A stretch of 64,000 nt of DNA from Pseudomonadota bacterium (GCA_021805825.1 JAJZEC010000002.1:59638-123637); one strand, 5' to 3'; positions 26,375 through 36,147 are shown, numbered from the stretch's first letter. The notes: generated from the letters alone by a model not told the origin. Translations and numbers: made by a program.

Positions 26375-27124
26375 TCAGACGGCGGGCAACATCGGCCCGC
26401 CCAGGGTGTGGCGTTCGAACCAGGACCGGATCTGCCGCAGGTGCTGCTGCGCCTGGCGCGCGGCCCCTTCGAGTTCACGCGCCAGGGCCTCGCGCTTGTG
26501 CACCAGGGCCACCGCCACCAGCAGTTCCCAGCCGCTGTTGTCCGCCATTTCGGCGATCAGCAGGGCATGCAAGGACTGCAGCACATCGGTGCGCGGGTCG
26601 ACCACGGCCTGCAGCAGGCCGGCGCACTCCAGTCCGGCCAGGTCGGCACCGGGGGTCTGGGTCGTGCTGTCCCCGCCGAGCCGTTGCACCGCGCCGGCGA
26701 GCAGCCCGAAATGCTCGGCCTTCTGGTCACGCAGCCGCAGCAGCATGTCCAGCGGCAGCAGCTCGCTGCCATGCACGCCCTGCACAGCACGCACCTTGGT
26801 GATCAGGGCGTCGTAGATGCGCACCGCGCTGCGCTCGAAGGCCAGGCGCTCGCCGAGCTTGTCCAGCAGCAGTTGCTGGTTGTTGCCCCCGAGCAGCGCG
26901 ACTCCGGTGTTGAGCACGCCCCGGAGGCTGGCGGGGGGCGGGATCGAGCCCAGCGGCGGCGCCTCGACCACATAGCGCGCGCGCATGTCCGACATCGCCG
27001 CTGGCTGCGTGCGCAGCACCGGCGCCACGGCCTGCGCCTGGCGCTCGCGCATCTGCCGGGCATCCTGCGGAGCCATCTGGATCCCGGTGCGGTTGCTTCC
27101 GATACGCGGTTGCTCGGCCTTCAT
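26375..27124 (-). CDS. Ferritin-like helical protein, function unknown
   Basis: 249 residues, largely helical after a low-complexity, Gln/Arg-rich N-terminus of about 60 residues. Possible metal ligands are Glu97 (LAFERSAVRIYDAL), Glu137-His138 (QKAEHFG), Glu192 (LLIAEMADN) and His228 (AQQHLRQI), giving a ferritin-like E...EH...E...H pattern; the second motif is not a clean ExxH. No signal peptide. GGAGGA precedes the ATG. It lies 25 bases downstream of another ferritin-like gene, so the two form an operon. I recognise no named family with confidence. Confidence 0.6.
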   Translation of the reverse strand: MKAEQPRIGSNRTGIQMAPQDARQMRERQAQAVAPVLRTQPAAMSDMRARYVVEAPPLGSIPPPASLRGVLNTGVALLGGNNQQLLLDKLGERLAFERSAVRIYDALITKVRAVQGVHGSELLPLDMLLRLRDQKAEHFGLLAGAVQRLGGDSTTQTPGADLAGLECAGLLQAVVDPRTDVLQSLHALLIAEMADNSGWELLVAVALVHKREALARELEGAARQAQQHLRQIRSWFERHTLGGPMLPAV

Positions 27125-27149
27125 CGCGCGTTCCTCCGGGTACGGGACT

Positions 27150-28322
27150 TCAGACGACGCCTGGCTGCAGGCGTGCGAGTTCGGTGCCGGGGAACCAGCT
27201 GTAGCCCGCGGCCACCGATTCGCTGGGCGAACCTTCGGCGTTGAGCGCCGCGCGCCAGTCGCGCGTGGCCTGGCTCTCCTGGCTGCGCGGCACGTAGGCG
27301 CCGGCCATGCAGCTGCGGTCGAGCTCCTGCGCCAGCACCTGCTGGATGAACGCGCGCTGGCTGCAGAAGTCCAGGCAGTCGTCGAGTTCACCGGGAAGCA
27401 CGGCCCGTGCGTCCAGGCCCTGATGGCCGAGCAGCAAGCGTGCCACTTCGTGGAACTGGCCGATCTCGAAGTCCAGCATGCGCTCCCACCACGCCTTCAG
27501 CCGCGGCGCGCTCTCGTGCCGCAGGCAGGCGTGGTAGCACAGGGCCTCGGCGGACTGCAGCAGCAACCACTGGCTCAGCCAGCCCGACCGCGCGTCGAGC
27601 AGGGATTCGAGATGGCTCAGGTGCTGCTCCTCGACCGAGGCAATCTCGGCGTACAGCTGGCGCAGCACGGGGTCGGCCTGGCGTGCGGCATCGCGCAGCA
27701 GCAGCTCGCCTGCGCCCTGGGCGCAGGCCATCGCGACCATCAGGTGCACCCGCGCCCGAGGCGTCAGCGACGCCGCCGCGGCGGCGTCGCGCAGATCGTC
27801 CTGCGCGGCACGGTGCTGCAGGATCGTGGGTCGCGCGCACACGATGTCGGTATGACTTTGCAGGATATTGTTCGCATCCTTGCCTTCGACGCGATCGAGC
27901 GCAGCCGCCAACCGGTAGAGGTGGTCGACATCGTCGAGCAGGATGAAGCGAAGCGCAGTGCCGAGCGCCGATCCGGCCTCGCAGCGGGCCAGCGCCGCGC
28001 CGACCTCGATGCCGCATTGCTTGTAGGCCACTGCAAGTTCCAGCGCAGAGTGGTCGGCGCCGAGCATCGACTGCACGGCCAGCGCCTGCTGCAGCTCGAC
28101 GCGCCGCAGCCGCGCCAGGGGCTCGCGCAGCGCCGGCTCGGCCAGGCCCGCGGCATGCGCGAAGCGCAGCGCCAGCCCCTCCAGCGCGCTCATCAGCACC
28201 ACCCGCACGCGGGCGCAGGCCTCGTCGTCGAGCTTGCTGATCGGCGTCTGGGCCATGTCGCGCCAATGCAGCACCTGCTGCTCCACGGGCGCGCCGGCGG
28301 TGGAATACAGGTCGAATCCCAT
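27150..28322 (-). CDS. Large ferritin-like helical protein, function unknown
   Basis: 390 residues, almost entirely predicted helix with no membrane segment or signal peptide. Two regions look like halves of diiron-type bundles: VELQQALAVQSML plus LDDVDHLYRLAA (DxxH) in the first half, and VEEQHLSHLESLL (ExxH) plus MLDFEIGQFHEVARLLLG in the second. The C-terminal ~60 residues (SCMAGAYVPRSQES, YSWFPGTE) are not helical. GGAGG precedes ATG 28322. Cotranscribed with the smaller ferritin-like gene. A role in redox, iron handling or substrate oxidation is possible but unproven. Confidence 0.6.
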   Translation of the reverse strand: MGFDLYSTAGAPVEQQVLHWRDMAQTPISKLDDEACARVRVVLMSALEGLALRFAHAAGLAEPALREPLARLRRVELQQALAVQSMLGADHSALELAVAYKQCGIEVGAALARCEAGSALGTALRFILLDDVDHLYRLAAALDRVEGKDANNILQSHTDIVCARPTILQHRAAQDDLRDAAAAASLTPRARVHLMVAMACAQGAGELLLRDAARQADPVLRQLYAEIASVEEQHLSHLESLLDARSGWLSQWLLLQSAEALCYHACLRHESAPRLKAWWERMLDFEIGQFHEVARLLLGHQGLDARAVLPGELDDCLDFCSQRAFIQQVLAQELDRSCMAGAYVPRSQESQATRDWRAALNAEGSPSESVAAGYSWFPGTELARLQPGVV

Positions 28323-28454
28323 GTCGCGCCTCCAGTTTCGTGCCGCACGCGAACGGCCCGCGTGCGCAGCTTGCTGAAGTTCAGACTCCCTGGAGGCGCG
28401 CAAGTTCCCCTGCGACGCAGATCGTCGCCTGTCGGAGGGAAGCGGGGCGGGTGC

Positions 28455-29558
28455 TCAGCCGGCCGCAGCGGCCGGCAGGCCCGGGCTTGCATGGCGCACG
28501 TCGGCGCACTGCGCACGGTGGCGCAGCGCATGATCGATGAGCACCAGAGCCAGCAGCGCCTCGGCGATCGGGGTCGCGCGGATGCCCACGCAAGGGTCGT
28601 GACGTCCGAGGGTCTGCACCGTCACCGGCTGCGTGTTGCGATCGACCGAGCGGCGCGGCAGGCGGATGCTCGAGGTCGGCTTGAGGGCAATGGACACCGT
28701 CACCGGCTGCCCGCTGCTGATGCCTCCGAGCACCCCGCCCGCATGGTTCGATGCGAAACCCTCGGGAGTCATTTCATCGCCATGCTCGCTGCCCCGCTGG
28801 GTGACGCTGGCGAAGCCTGCGCCGATCTCCACGCCCTTCACCGCGTTGAGTCCCATCATCGCGTGGGCAATATCGGCGTCCAGGCGGTCGTACAGCGGTT
28901 CGCCCCACCCGGCGGGCACGCCCAGCGCCTCGACGTAGATGCGCGCGCCGCAGGAATCGCCGCTGCGGCGCAGTTCGTCCATGTAGTCTTCCAGGCGCGG
29001 CACGATGTCCCGATCGGGCGCGAAGAAGGGGTTGCCGTCGACGTCCGCCCAGTCGCGCAAGGCGATCGGGATCTCCCCCAGCTGCTGCATGCAGCCACGC
29101 ACGACGATTCCGTGCTGCTCGCGCAGCCACTTGCGCGCCACGGCTCCTGCTCCCACCAGGGGGGCGGTCAGCCGCGCCGAGGAGCGTCCGCCGCCGCGCG
29201 GGTCACGCAGGCCGTACTTGCGCCAGTAGCTGTAGTCGGCATGGCCGGGACGGAAGGTCTCGGCGATCGATGCATAGTCCTTGCTGCGCTGGTCCTCGTT
29301 GCGGATGAGCAGCGCGATCGGCGTGCCGGTCGTGCGTCCCTCGTACACCCCCGAGAGGATCTCCACCTGATCCGGCTCGCGCCGCTGGGTGACATGGCGC
29401 GAACCTCCCGGGCGCCGACGGTCGAGATCGGGCTGGATGTCAGCCGCCGACAGTTCCATGCCGGGTGGGCAGCCGTCGATCACGCAACCAATCGCGGGGC
29501 CGTGGGATTCGCCGAAGGTGGTGACGGCGAACAGCAGACCTAGGGTATTTCCGGACAT
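28455..29558 (-). CDS. aroC: Chorismate synthase
   Basis: 367 residues. All three family signatures are visible: [18 protein letters not shown] at the N-terminus, [20 protein letters not shown] near residue 125, and [16 protein letters not shown] near residue 320. The enzyme converts EPSP to chorismate with reduced FMN, the last common aromatic step. No Shine-Dalgarno is seen; a consensus -10 lies six bases before the ATG, suggesting a leaderless mRNA. Confidence 0.97.
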   Translation of the reverse strand: MSGNTLGLLFAVTTFGESHGPAIGCVIDGCPPGMELSAADIQPDLDRRRPGGSRHVTQRREPDQVEILSGVYEGRTTGTPIALLIRNEDQRSKDYASIAETFRPGHADYSYWRKYGLRDPRGGGRSSARLTAPLVGAGAVARKWLREQHGIVVRGCMQQLGEIPIALRDWADVDGNPFFAPDRDIVPRLEDYMDELRRSGDSCGARIYVEALGVPAGWGEPLYDRLDADIAHAMMGLNAVKGVEIGAGFASVTQRGSEHGDEMTPEGFASNHAGGVLGGISSGQPVTVSIALKPTSSIRLPRRSVDRNTQPVTVQTLGRHDPCVGIRATPIAEALLALVLIDHALRHRAQCADVRHASPGLPAAAAG

Positions 29559-29564
29559 GCCGTC

Positions 29565-29570
29565 ATTGTA
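29565..29570 (-). promoter_or_regulatory. -10 element 6 bases before the aroC start (leaderless prediction)
   Basis: TACAAT on the minus strand, followed by GACGGC and the aroC ATG. Transcription would start at or within a base or two of the start codon. No purine-rich ribosome-binding site is present. The -35 is weak. Confidence 0.5.
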
Positions 29571-29630
29571 GGCAGCGCAGCAACCGCACGGCGCGTTTTC
29601 GCTCGCCGCCGACGGCCGCCGCGAACCGCC

Positions 29631-30989
29631 TCAGCCGGCTTCTCCGGCGCGTCGCCGCAGGGCGTCGAGCAGCCGCTGATGGATGCCCTCGAAGGAACCG
29701 TTGCTCATCACCAGCACATGGTCTCCCGGTCGGGCCTGCGCCACCACGTCGTCGACCAGAGCCTGCAGGTCGACATGCGCCCGCGCGCGCGCGCCCAGCG
29801 GGGCCAGCGCCTGCGACAGATCCCAGTCGAGCCCGGCGGCGTAACCGAAACTGAGGTCGGCCTGCTGCAGCGCCTGCGGCAGGCGAGCCTTCATCGCGCC
29901 CAGCTTCATGGTGTTCGAACGCGGCTCGAACACCGCCAGGATGCGCCCCTGCGGGCAGGCCTGGCGCAGCCCGGCGATGGTGGTCTCGATGGCCGTCGGA
30001 TGGTGGGCGAAGTCGTCGAACACCTCCACCCCACCCTCGCTGCCGCGCAGTTGCATGCGTCTGCGCACCCCCTGGAAGCGCTCGAGGCGCGCGCAGGCCT
30101 CCGACGGATCGACGCCGGCATGCGCGGCCGCCGCCACCGCGGCCAGCGCATTCGCGCGGTTGTGGTGCCCCATCATCGTCCAGCGCACCCGCCCGACGCG
30201 TCGCCCCCGGAACAGGACTTCGAAGTCCTGATCCTCGCCGTGGGCGCTCCAGCCCGATGCGCTGCCCAGACGCTCGACCTCGCTCCAGCAACCGCGCTGC
30301 AGCACGCGCTCGAGCGCCGGGCTGTCGGCGGCGACCAGCAACCGCGCGCTGCGCGCCATGGTGCGCACCAGATGGTGGAACTGGGTCTCGATGGCCGCCA
30401 GATCGGGGAAGATGTCGGCGTGGTCGTACTCGAGGTTGTTGAGGATCGCCGTGCGCGGCCGGTAGTGCACGAACTTGGAGCGCTTGTCGGAGAAGGCGGT
30501 GTCGTATTCGTCGGCCTCGACGACGAACAGCGGGCCTTCGCCCAGGCTGGCCGAAACGCCCAGATCATGCGCCACCCCGCCGATCAGGAAGCCTGGGCGG
30601 CGGGCGCCCTGCTGCAGGATCCACGCCAGCATCGAGGCCGTGGTCGTCTTGCCGTGGGTGCCGGCCACGGCCAGCGTCCAGCGCCCGGCCAGCACATGCT
30701 CGGCCAGCCACTGCGGGCCGCTGGTGTAGGGCATCCGGGCGTCGAGAACGGCCTCCAGCAGGGGATTGCCGCGGCTGATCGCGTTGCCCACTACCCACAG
30801 ATCCGGACGCAGCGCCAGCTGCGCGGGGTCGAAGCCCTCGAGAAGCTCGATGCCCAGCGCCTGCAGCTGCTCGCTCATCGGCGGGTAGACCCGCTGGTCG
30901 CAGCCGGTCACGCGATGCCCGGCGGCCTGCGCCAGCGCGGCCACTCCGCCCATGAAGGTACCGCAGATGCCGAGGATGTGAATGTGCAT
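29631..30989 (-). CDS. mpl: UDP-MurNAc:L-Ala-gamma-D-Glu-meso-DAP ligase (murein recycling)
   Basis: 452 residues. Mur ligase order: Rossmann-like N-domain (HILGICGTFMGGVAALAQ), ATP loop AVAGTHGKTTTASML near residue 110, VEADEYDTAFSDKRSKFVHY (Mpl rather than MurC), LNNLEYDHADIF, and DDFAHHPTAI with FEPRSNTMK in the C-domain. It re-attaches salvaged tripeptide to UDP-MurNAc in the cytosol. The ATG at 30989 gives the natural N-terminus; the frame to 31013 adds unrelated residues. The start region looks leaderless. Confidence 0.94.
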   Translation of the reverse strand: MHIHILGICGTFMGGVAALAQAAGHRVTGCDQRVYPPMSEQLQALGIELLEGFDPAQLALRPDLWVVGNAISRGNPLLEAVLDARMPYTSGPQWLAEHVLAGRWTLAVAGTHGKTTTASMLAWILQQGARRPGFLIGGVAHDLGVSASLGEGPLFVVEADEYDTAFSDKRSKFVHYRPRTAILNNLEYDHADIFPDLAAIETQFHHLVRTMARSARLLVAADSPALERVLQRGCWSEVERLGSASGWSAHGEDQDFEVLFRGRRVGRVRWTMMGHHNRANALAAVAAAAHAGVDPSEACARLERFQGVRRRMQLRGSEGGVEVFDDFAHHPTAIETTIAGLRQACPQGRILAVFEPRSNTMKLGAMKARLPQALQQADLSFGYAAGLDWDLSQALAPLGARARAHVDLQALVDDVVAQARPGDHVLVMSNGSFEGIHQRLLDALRRRAGEAG

Positions 30990-30997
30990 GGCCGCGC

Positions 30998-31003
30998 ATT
31001 GTA
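30998..31003 (-). promoter_or_regulatory. -10 element 8 bases before the mpl start (leaderless prediction)
   Basis: TACAAT on the minus strand followed by 8 bases and the mpl ATG, with no Shine-Dalgarno. Same arrangement as aroC. Confidence 0.5.
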
Positions 31004-31053
31004 GGAAGCGCAAGCGGCCCGCGGGAGCGCCTGGCGGCGGCGGGCCGACGCAC

Positions 31054-31059
31054 TACACT
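31054..31059 (+). promoter_or_regulatory. -10 element 7 bases before the gene at 31067 (leaderless prediction)
   Basis: TACACT, then seven bases, then ATG; no ribosome-binding site. The divergent mpl promoter lies only about 50 bases away. Confidence 0.45.
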
Positions 31060-31066
31060 TGCTGCC

Positions 31067-31690
31067 ATGAACGCGCTACGCGAGGAACTGGCCGCGGTGG
31101 CTGCGCGCCTGGTGGTCGAGGACGGACTGGACTACGCCAGCGCCAAGCGCAAGGCCTTGCACCGGGTGCTGGGTCCGGGCGCGCGCACCGACCTGCAACC
31201 CGACAACGCTGACCTGCGCGCGCAGATCGAGCAGTACCTGAGCGTGTTCCATGGGAAGGAGCACCCCGCTCTGTTGTGGCGGCTGCGCTGCGCCGCGCTG
31301 GAACTGATGCAGGAGTTCGCCGCCTTTCGTCCCTACCTCGGAGGAGCGGTGTGGAACGGAACGGCCACCGAGCATTCCGGCTTGCACCTGCTGCTGTTCG
31401 CCGACGATGCGAAGGAAGTGGAGATCCACTGCATCAACCGCGACATCGCCTACGCCACCGGACAGACGGCGCATTACGCAGGGCGCGGCAGCGTCGAGCG
31501 CATCGATCTGCTGTGGCCGCCGCGACGCGACGGCGCCCGGCCGCAGCCCTTGCAGGCCACGCTGGCGCTGTACCCGGCGAAGGACGAGCGCGGCGTGCTG
31601 GTGCATGGCACCCGCGGCGGGGGCGCCGAGCGCGGCAGCCTGCAGGCAGTACGGGCGCTGGTGGAAGCGGGCCCGTCCGAGTCCGGCTGA
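31067..31690 (+). CDS. Conserved-looking protein of unknown function
   Basis: 207 residues, soluble, no signal peptide. The N-terminal half is helical (LREELAAVAARLVVEDGLDYASAKRKALHRVLG and ALELMQEFAAFRPYLGGAVWNG). The middle, GTATEHSGLHLLLFADDAKEVEIHCINRD, alternates like a beta sheet and has a loose resemblance to a nucleotidyltransferase-type core, too weak to assign. It starts 77 bases from mpl, divergently. GC skew and codon use look like the neighbours, so it is very likely a real gene. Confidence 0.7.
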   Translation: MNALREELAAVAARLVVEDGLDYASAKRKALHRVLGPGARTDLQPDNADLRAQIEQYLSVFHGKEHPALLWRLRCAALELMQEFAAFRPYLGGAVWNGTATEHSGLHLLLFADDAKEVEIHCINRDIAYATGQTAHYAGRGSVERIDLLWPPRRDGARPQPLQATLALYPAKDERGVLVHGTRGGGAERGSLQAVRALVEAGPSESG

Positions 31691-31997
31691 GCCCGGCAGG
31701 TTTCGGCTATGCTTGCGGCTCTTCGCGAAGGCTCGCGGGGGGGGGCAGCCGAAGGTATTGCATGATGCCGGCGTTTTGTCGACAATAATGCCATATTAAG
31801 CAGAATTTGCACGCGGTTGGGCAAGGGTCGATTCCCCTCCCGCCGCCTCACCGCCTGGATCTGGGCTCCAACCGCCTGTGTACGAAGCCTGCGGAGCCGG
31901 CGCCGGACAAACCCTGCGCGCGCACGGAATCGAGCGCGCCCATACCGCGCCTGGATCCTCTTCCAGCCTTTACCGCCGCCGCCGCGGCCTGCACATC
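31691..31997 (+). other. Leader/intergenic region upstream of accB
   Basis: 307 bases without a convincing gene. It has a run of nine G residues (31737-31745), a small TTCGCGAA palindrome just before it, and an AT-richer patch (31775-31810) that could hold the accB promoter. An in-frame extension of accB upstream to 31878 has no AccB similarity. Confidence 0.6.
31758..31786 (+). promoter_or_regulatory. Candidate accBC promoter
   Basis: TTGCAT, 17 bases, GACAAT. It would give an accB leader of about 205 bases. The matches are moderate; TATTAA at 31794 is an alternative -10. Confidence 0.35.
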
Positions 31998-32465
31998 ATG
32001 GATCTGCGCAAACTCAAGACCCTGGTCGACCTGGTTTCGGAATCGAACATCTCGGAGCTCGAGATCACCGAGGCAGAGGGCAAGGTTCGCATTGTCAAGG
32101 CGGTCGCCCCGGCAGGCCCGGCGCCGGCCATGCAGGCGTACATGATGCCTGCCGCGGTGGCTGGAGCGCCGGCAGCCGCCGTGGTCACGCCGGCCGCCGC
32201 CGCCGCGCCCGGGGTGCCCGCGGCGCCGGCCGGCAAGATCATCAAGTCGCCGATGGTCGGCACCTTCTACCGCTCGTCGGCTCCCGGGGCCAAGCCCTTC
32301 GTCGAGATCGGCGACGCCGTGAGCCAGGGCCAGGCGGTATGCATCGTCGAGGCGATGAAGATCCTCAATGAAATCGAGTCCGAGGTGGAAGGCGTGGTCA
32401 AGCAGGTGCTGGTCGAGAACGGCCAGCCGGTGGAATACGGCCAGGCGCTGTTCGAACTCGAGTGA
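31998..32465 (+). CDS. accB: Biotin carboxyl carrier protein of acetyl-CoA carboxylase
   Basis: 155 residues. The N-terminal [13 protein letters not shown] is the AccB family start. A flexible Ala/Pro-rich linker (residues ~37-78) precedes the biotinyl domain with [12 protein letters not shown]; Lys121 is the biotin site. Together with AccC it forms the carboxylase half of acetyl-CoA carboxylase, supplying malonyl-CoA for the fatty-acid genes further along. accC begins 78 bases later. Confidence 0.96.
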   Translation: MDLRKLKTLVDLVSESNISELEITEAEGKVRIVKAVAPAGPAPAMQAYMMPAAVAGAPAAAVVTPAAAAAPGVPAAPAGKIIKSPMVGTFYRSSAPGAKPFVEIGDAVSQGQAVCIVEAMKILNEIESEVEGVVKQVLVENGQPVEYGQALFELE

Positions 32466-32543
32466 AGCCCCGCCATGCGCGCCCGTGCCCGCGGCGCGAC
32501 GCCGTCCCCCAGGTCCAGGCTTGCCGCCCCCATCCGCCCAGCC

Positions 32544-33893
32544 ATGTTCAAGAAGATCCTGATCGCCAACCGCGGTGAAATCGCCTTGCGCATCCAGCGC
32601 GCCTGCCGTGAACTCGGCATCAAGACGGTCGTCGTGTACTCCGAGGCCGATCGCGATGCCAAGTACGTCAAGCTGGCCGACGAGTCGGTGTGCATCGGCC
32701 CGCCGCCCTCGGCTGCCAGCTACCTGAACATGCCGGCGATCATCTCGGCTGCCGAGGTCACGGATTCCGAGGCCATCCACCCCGGCTACGGATTCCTGTC
32801 GGAAAACGCCGATTTCGCGGAGCGCGTCGAACGTTCGGGCTTCACCTTCATCGGCCCGCGGCCGGAATCCATCCGCCTGATGGGCGACAAGGTGTCGGCC
32901 AAGCAGGCGATGATCAAGGCCATGGTGCCCTGCGTTCCGGGATCCGAGGGCGAACTGCCGGAGGATCCGCGGGAGATCACCCGCCTGGCACGCGCCATCG
33001 GCTACCCGGTGATCATCAAGGCCGCCGGAGGCGGGGGCGGCCGCGGCATGCGCGTGGTGCACACCGAAGCCGCTCTGCTCAACGCGGTGGCCACGACTAA
33101 GGGCGAAGCGCTGAGCGCCTTCGGCAATGCCGCCGTGTACATGGAGAAATTCCTCACCAATCCGCGGCATATCGAAATCCAGGTGCTGGCCGACGAACAC
33201 GGCAACGCGCTGTGGCTGGGCGAGCGCGACTGCTCGATGCAGCGGCGCCACCAGAAGATCCTCGAGGAAGCGCCGGCGCCGCATGTGCCACGCCGTCTGA
33301 TCGAGCGCATCGGTGCCCGCTGCGCCGATGCCTGCCGCAAGATCGCCTACCGCGGCGCGGGCACCTTCGAGTTCCTGTACGAGAACGGGGAGTTCTATTT
33401 CATCGAGATGAACACCCGGGTGCAGGTCGAGCATCCGGTAACCGAACTCACCACCGGCATCGACATCGTGGTGCAGCAGATCCGCATTGCCGCGGGCGAG
33501 GCGCTGACCCTGAAGCAGCGCGCGGTGCAATGCACCGGCCATGCGATCGAGTGCCGCATCAATGCCGAGGATGCTGTGCGCTTCGTGCCCAGCCCCGGGC
33601 GCATCACGACGTGGCACGTGCCCGGCGGCCCCGGGGTGCGGGTGGATTCGCATGTCTACAGCGGCTACTTCGTGCCGCCGAACTACGACTCGATGATCGC
33701 CAAGATCATCGTGCACGGGGCGACCCGCGAGCAGGCGCTGGCGCGCATGCGCACGGCGTTGTCGGAAATGGTCGTCGACGGCATCGCCACGAACATTCCC
33801 CTGCATCGCGAACTGCTCGTCGACTCGGCCTTTGTCGAAGGCGGCACCAACATCCACTATCTCGAGGAATACATGGCGGCACGCCAGGGCTGA
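32544..33893 (+). CDS. accC: Biotin carboxylase of acetyl-CoA carboxylase
   Basis: 449 residues. [24 protein letters not shown] begins the carbamoyl-phosphate-synthase-like N-domain. The ATP-grasp loop [13 protein letters not shown] is near residue 165, [17 protein letters not shown] near 235, and [14 protein letters not shown] with the catalytic Arg near 290. It carboxylates biotin on AccB using ATP and bicarbonate. The frame upstream of ATG 32544 does not belong to the protein. prmA follows after 29 bases. Confidence 0.97.
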   Translation: MFKKILIANRGEIALRIQRACRELGIKTVVVYSEADRDAKYVKLADESVCIGPPPSAASYLNMPAIISAAEVTDSEAIHPGYGFLSENADFAERVERSGFTFIGPRPESIRLMGDKVSAKQAMIKAMVPCVPGSEGELPEDPREITRLARAIGYPVIIKAAGGGGGRGMRVVHTEAALLNAVATTKGEALSAFGNAAVYMEKFLTNPRHIEIQVLADEHGNALWLGERDCSMQRRHQKILEEAPAPHVPRRLIERIGARCADACRKIAYRGAGTFEFLYENGEFYFIEMNTRVQVEHPVTELTTGIDIVVQQIRIAAGEALTLKQRAVQCTGHAIECRINAEDAVRFVPSPGRITTWHVPGGPGVRVDSHVYSGYFVPPNYDSMIAKIIVHGATREQALARMRTALSEMVVDGIATNIPLHRELLVDSAFVEGGTNIHYLEEYMAARQG

Positions 33894-33922
33894 GCCGGCG
33901 TGCGCCCTGCCCCTGCCACGCC

Positions 33923-34825
33923 ATGAGCTACCGCGAAGTCCTGATCCCCGCCGACGTCGGGCTTGCCCGGCAATTGCCGGACGAACTGCTGGCCCTGGGC
34001 GCGTCGAGCGTGTCGGTGGAGGATCGCCTGGCCGGGAGTTCCGGCGAAAGCGCGATGTTCGGCGAGCCTGGACTGCCACCACCTGCCCAGTCCTGGTCCG
34101 ACAACCTCGTGCGCGCCCTGTTCGACGACGAGGCCGCCGCCGATCGCGCGCTGCTGCAACTGCTGGCGCTGGGTACGCTGTCCGACCTCAGCGGCGTGCG
34201 CCAGCAGGACGTGCCGGAGCAGGACTGGGTGCGCTTGACCCAGTCGCAGTTCCAGCCTCTGTGCATCGAACAGCGGCTGTGGATCGTTCCCAGTTGGCAC
34301 GAGCCGCCGGCGACGCCGGCACCCGTGCTGCGGCTCGATCCCGGACTGGCCTTCGGCTCTGGCACCCACGCGACGACGCAGCTTTGCCTGCGCTGGCTGG
34401 CGCTGCACCCGCAGTTGCGCGGGCTGCGCCTGCTGGACTACGGCTGCGGGTCGGGAATCCTCGCCCTGGCGGCACGCCTGCTGGGCGCCGGCGAGGTCGC
34501 CGCGGTGGATATCGACGAGGTGGCGGTGCAGGCCACCCAAGCCAATGCTCAGGCGAATGCCCTGGAACTCGACCACTGCAGTCACGTCGACGCCTTGCCC
34601 GAGCGCCGCTTCGACATCGTGCTGGCCAACATCCTGGCTTCCCCGCTGCGCGTGCTGGCGCCGCTGCTGGCCGCGCGCTGCGTGCCCGGCGGCAGGCTGG
34701 TGCTGTCGGGCATCCTGGAGCGGCAGGCCGAGGAACTGATCGAGGTCTACGCGCCCCATGCGCGGCTGCAGGTGTGGCAAAGTCTCGACGGCTGGGTGTG
34801 CCTGGAGGGCTGCGTTCCGGGTTGA
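33923..34825 (+). CDS. prmA: Ribosomal protein L11 methyltransferase
   Basis: 300 residues. The substrate domain is N-terminal; the SAM-binding core shows [18 protein letters not shown] near residue 140, [15 protein letters not shown] near residue 170, AVDIDEVAV and the catalytic [13 protein letters not shown]. PrmA trimethylates L11. The accB-accC-prmA order is conserved in betaproteobacteria. ATG 33923 is the start that gives normal length. Confidence 0.94.
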   Translation: MSYREVLIPADVGLARQLPDELLALGASSVSVEDRLAGSSGESAMFGEPGLPPPAQSWSDNLVRALFDDEAAADRALLQLLALGTLSDLSGVRQQDVPEQDWVRLTQSQFQPLCIEQRLWIVPSWHEPPATPAPVLRLDPGLAFGSGTHATTQLCLRWLALHPQLRGLRLLDYGCGSGILALAARLLGAGEVAAVDIDEVAVQATQANAQANALELDHCSHVDALPERRFDIVLANILASPLRVLAPLLAARCVPGGRLVLSGILERQAEELIEVYAPHARLQVWQSLDGWVCLEGCVPG

Positions 34826-34851
34826 ACCCGGGCACGGCGCGGGTCTGTTCT

Positions 34852-34857
34852 TATACT
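34852..34857 (+). promoter_or_regulatory. -10 element 6 bases before the DUF3426 gene (leaderless prediction)
   Basis: TATACT, then CGCGCG, then ATG. No Shine-Dalgarno. A TTGAAC at 34822 is too far (24 bases) to be a normal -35. Confidence 0.4.
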
Positions 34858-34863
34858 CGCGCG

Positions 34864-36096
34864 ATGCCCCTGGCCACCCGCTGCCCCCACTGCCAGACCG
34901 CCTTCCGGCTGGTGCGCGACCAGCTGCTGCTCAGCGGCGGCTGGGTGCGTTGCGGCCACTGCGGCGAAGCCTTCGACGCCGCGGCCCGCAGCTTCGAGTA
35001 CGCAGCGCCGCCGCAGCCCCGGCCGGTGCCGGCGCCGGAGCCCGCGCCTGTGCCTCGGCAGGTGTCCGCTCCGGAGCCCGCTCCGGAGCCCGCTCCGGAG
35101 CCCGTACCGGAGCCCGTGCCGGAGCCCGTGCCGGAGCCCGTGCCGGAGCCCGTGCCGGAACCCGTGCCGGAACCCCTGCCGGAGCCCGTGCCGGAGCCCG
35201 TGCCGGAATCCGTGCCGGAATCCGTGCCGGAGCCCGTGCCGGAGCCCGTGCCGGAGCCCGTGCCGGAGCCTGCGCTCGAACATGCACTGTGGCCGGAAGT
35301 TGCGCTCGTGCAGGCAGCGGCCGCCGAGCCGGAACTCATCGACGAATCCGGGGAACAGTGGCTGGACGACCTGTGCGACTTCCACGAACTCGAACTCGTC
35401 GACATCGACCCCGCACCCGAGCCGTCGCAGACAGGGGATGCCGCCGATGCGACGACCGAGTCGCCGAAGCAGGCACAGCCGGAGGGCGTTGCGGCGGAAC
35501 CCGCCGAGGTCGATGAAGCCGGGCGTGTGCGCATCGAGCCGTCGTTCGAGCCCACCTTCGTGCGCCAGGCTCGCCGCCGGGAGCGCTGGCAACGCCCGTG
35601 GGTACGCGCCCTGCTCGGCAGCCTGGCCGTCCTGCTGCTGCTGCTGGCTGGGCTGCAGGGAGCATGGGTGGGCCGCAACGAGCTGGCCGCGCGCTGGCCA
35701 CGCTTGCGACCGGCGCTGCTGCGCCTTTGCGCGGTGACGGGCTGCACGCTGCAGGTTCCGCGCCGGCCGCACGACCTGGCGATCGACAACTCCTCCATGT
35801 CGCCCGCCGGGCCCTCCGCGCTGCTGCTGAAGGTCTCGCTGCACAACCGCGGGCACAGCGCAGTCTCCTATCCCTGGCTGCAGCTGAGCCTTTCGGGCGA
35901 TGCCGGAACGCCGACGGTGCGCAAGGTCATTGCCCCACGGGACTACCTGCGAGCGCTCGGGCTGGATCCGGCGGCGGTGGACGCAAGGCTGCGCGAGGGC
36001 CTGCCGGTCGGGGTGGAATTCGAGCTCGCGCTGCCGATGCGCCTGCGCGGGATCCCGATGCCCGACTCCTACACCGTCGATCTGTTCTATCCCTGA
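34864..36096 (+). CDS. DUF3426 zinc-ribbon membrane protein with Pro-Glu repeat
   Basis: 410 residues. An N-terminal zinc ribbon ([13 protein letters not shown] with [10 protein letters not shown], the MJ0042 type) is followed by a 68-residue run of PEPV-type units, an acidic linker, one membrane segment near residue 260 ([16 protein letters not shown]) and a periplasmic beta-rich DUF3426 domain ending TVDLFYP. Its function is unknown; the gene regularly follows prmA in betaproteobacteria. The repeat probably forms a rigid spacer between ribbon and membrane and is likely to vary in length between strains. Confidence 0.85.
   Translation: MPLATRCPHCQTAFRLVRDQLLLSGGWVRCGHCGEAFDAAARSFEYAAPPQPRPVPAPEPAPVPRQVSAPEPAPEPAPEPVPEPVPEPVPEPVPEPVPEPVPEPLPEPVPEPVPESVPESVPEPVPEPVPEPVPEPALEHALWPEVALVQAAAAEPELIDESGEQWLDDLCDFHELELVDIDPAPEPSQTGDAADATTESPKQAQPEGVAAEPAEVDEAGRVRIEPSFEPTFVRQARRRERWQRPWVRALLGSLAVLLLLLAGLQGAWVGRNELAARWPRLRPALLRLCAVTGCTLQVPRRPHDLAIDNSSMSPAGPSALLLKVSLHNRGHSAVSYPWLQLSLSGDAGTPTVRKVIAPRDYLRALGLDPAAVDARLREGLPVGVEFELALPMRLRGIPMPDSYTVDLFYP
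35071..35274 (+). repeat. In-frame 12-base tandem repeat (17 units)
   Basis: Unit CCGGAGCCCGTG with few substitutions, encoding Pro-Glu-Pro-Val. 204 bases is exactly 17 units, so unit gain or loss keeps the frame. Confidence 0.92.
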
Positions 36097-36147
36097 GCCG
36101 GGCCCGATGAGCCGCCCGGGCCGCGCGCGCACAGCGGGCTTGTGCCC

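Noticed and set aside
31737..31745. Run of nine G residues as a phase-variable switch
   Set aside because: It lies about 250 bases before accB, outside coding sequence and upstream of the predicted promoter elements. There is no evidence of a switching role, and homopolymers are prone to sequencing error.
35071..35274. Tandem repeats as a CRISPR array
   Set aside because: Units are contiguous 12-mers without spacers and lie in frame in a protein gene; the same holds for the 9-base repeat in rne.
36098..36119. Terminator between the DUF3426 gene and nagZ
   Set aside because: A six-base stem (CCGGGC/GCCCGG) exists, but the loop is large and no T run follows on either strand; such stems are frequent at this GC content.
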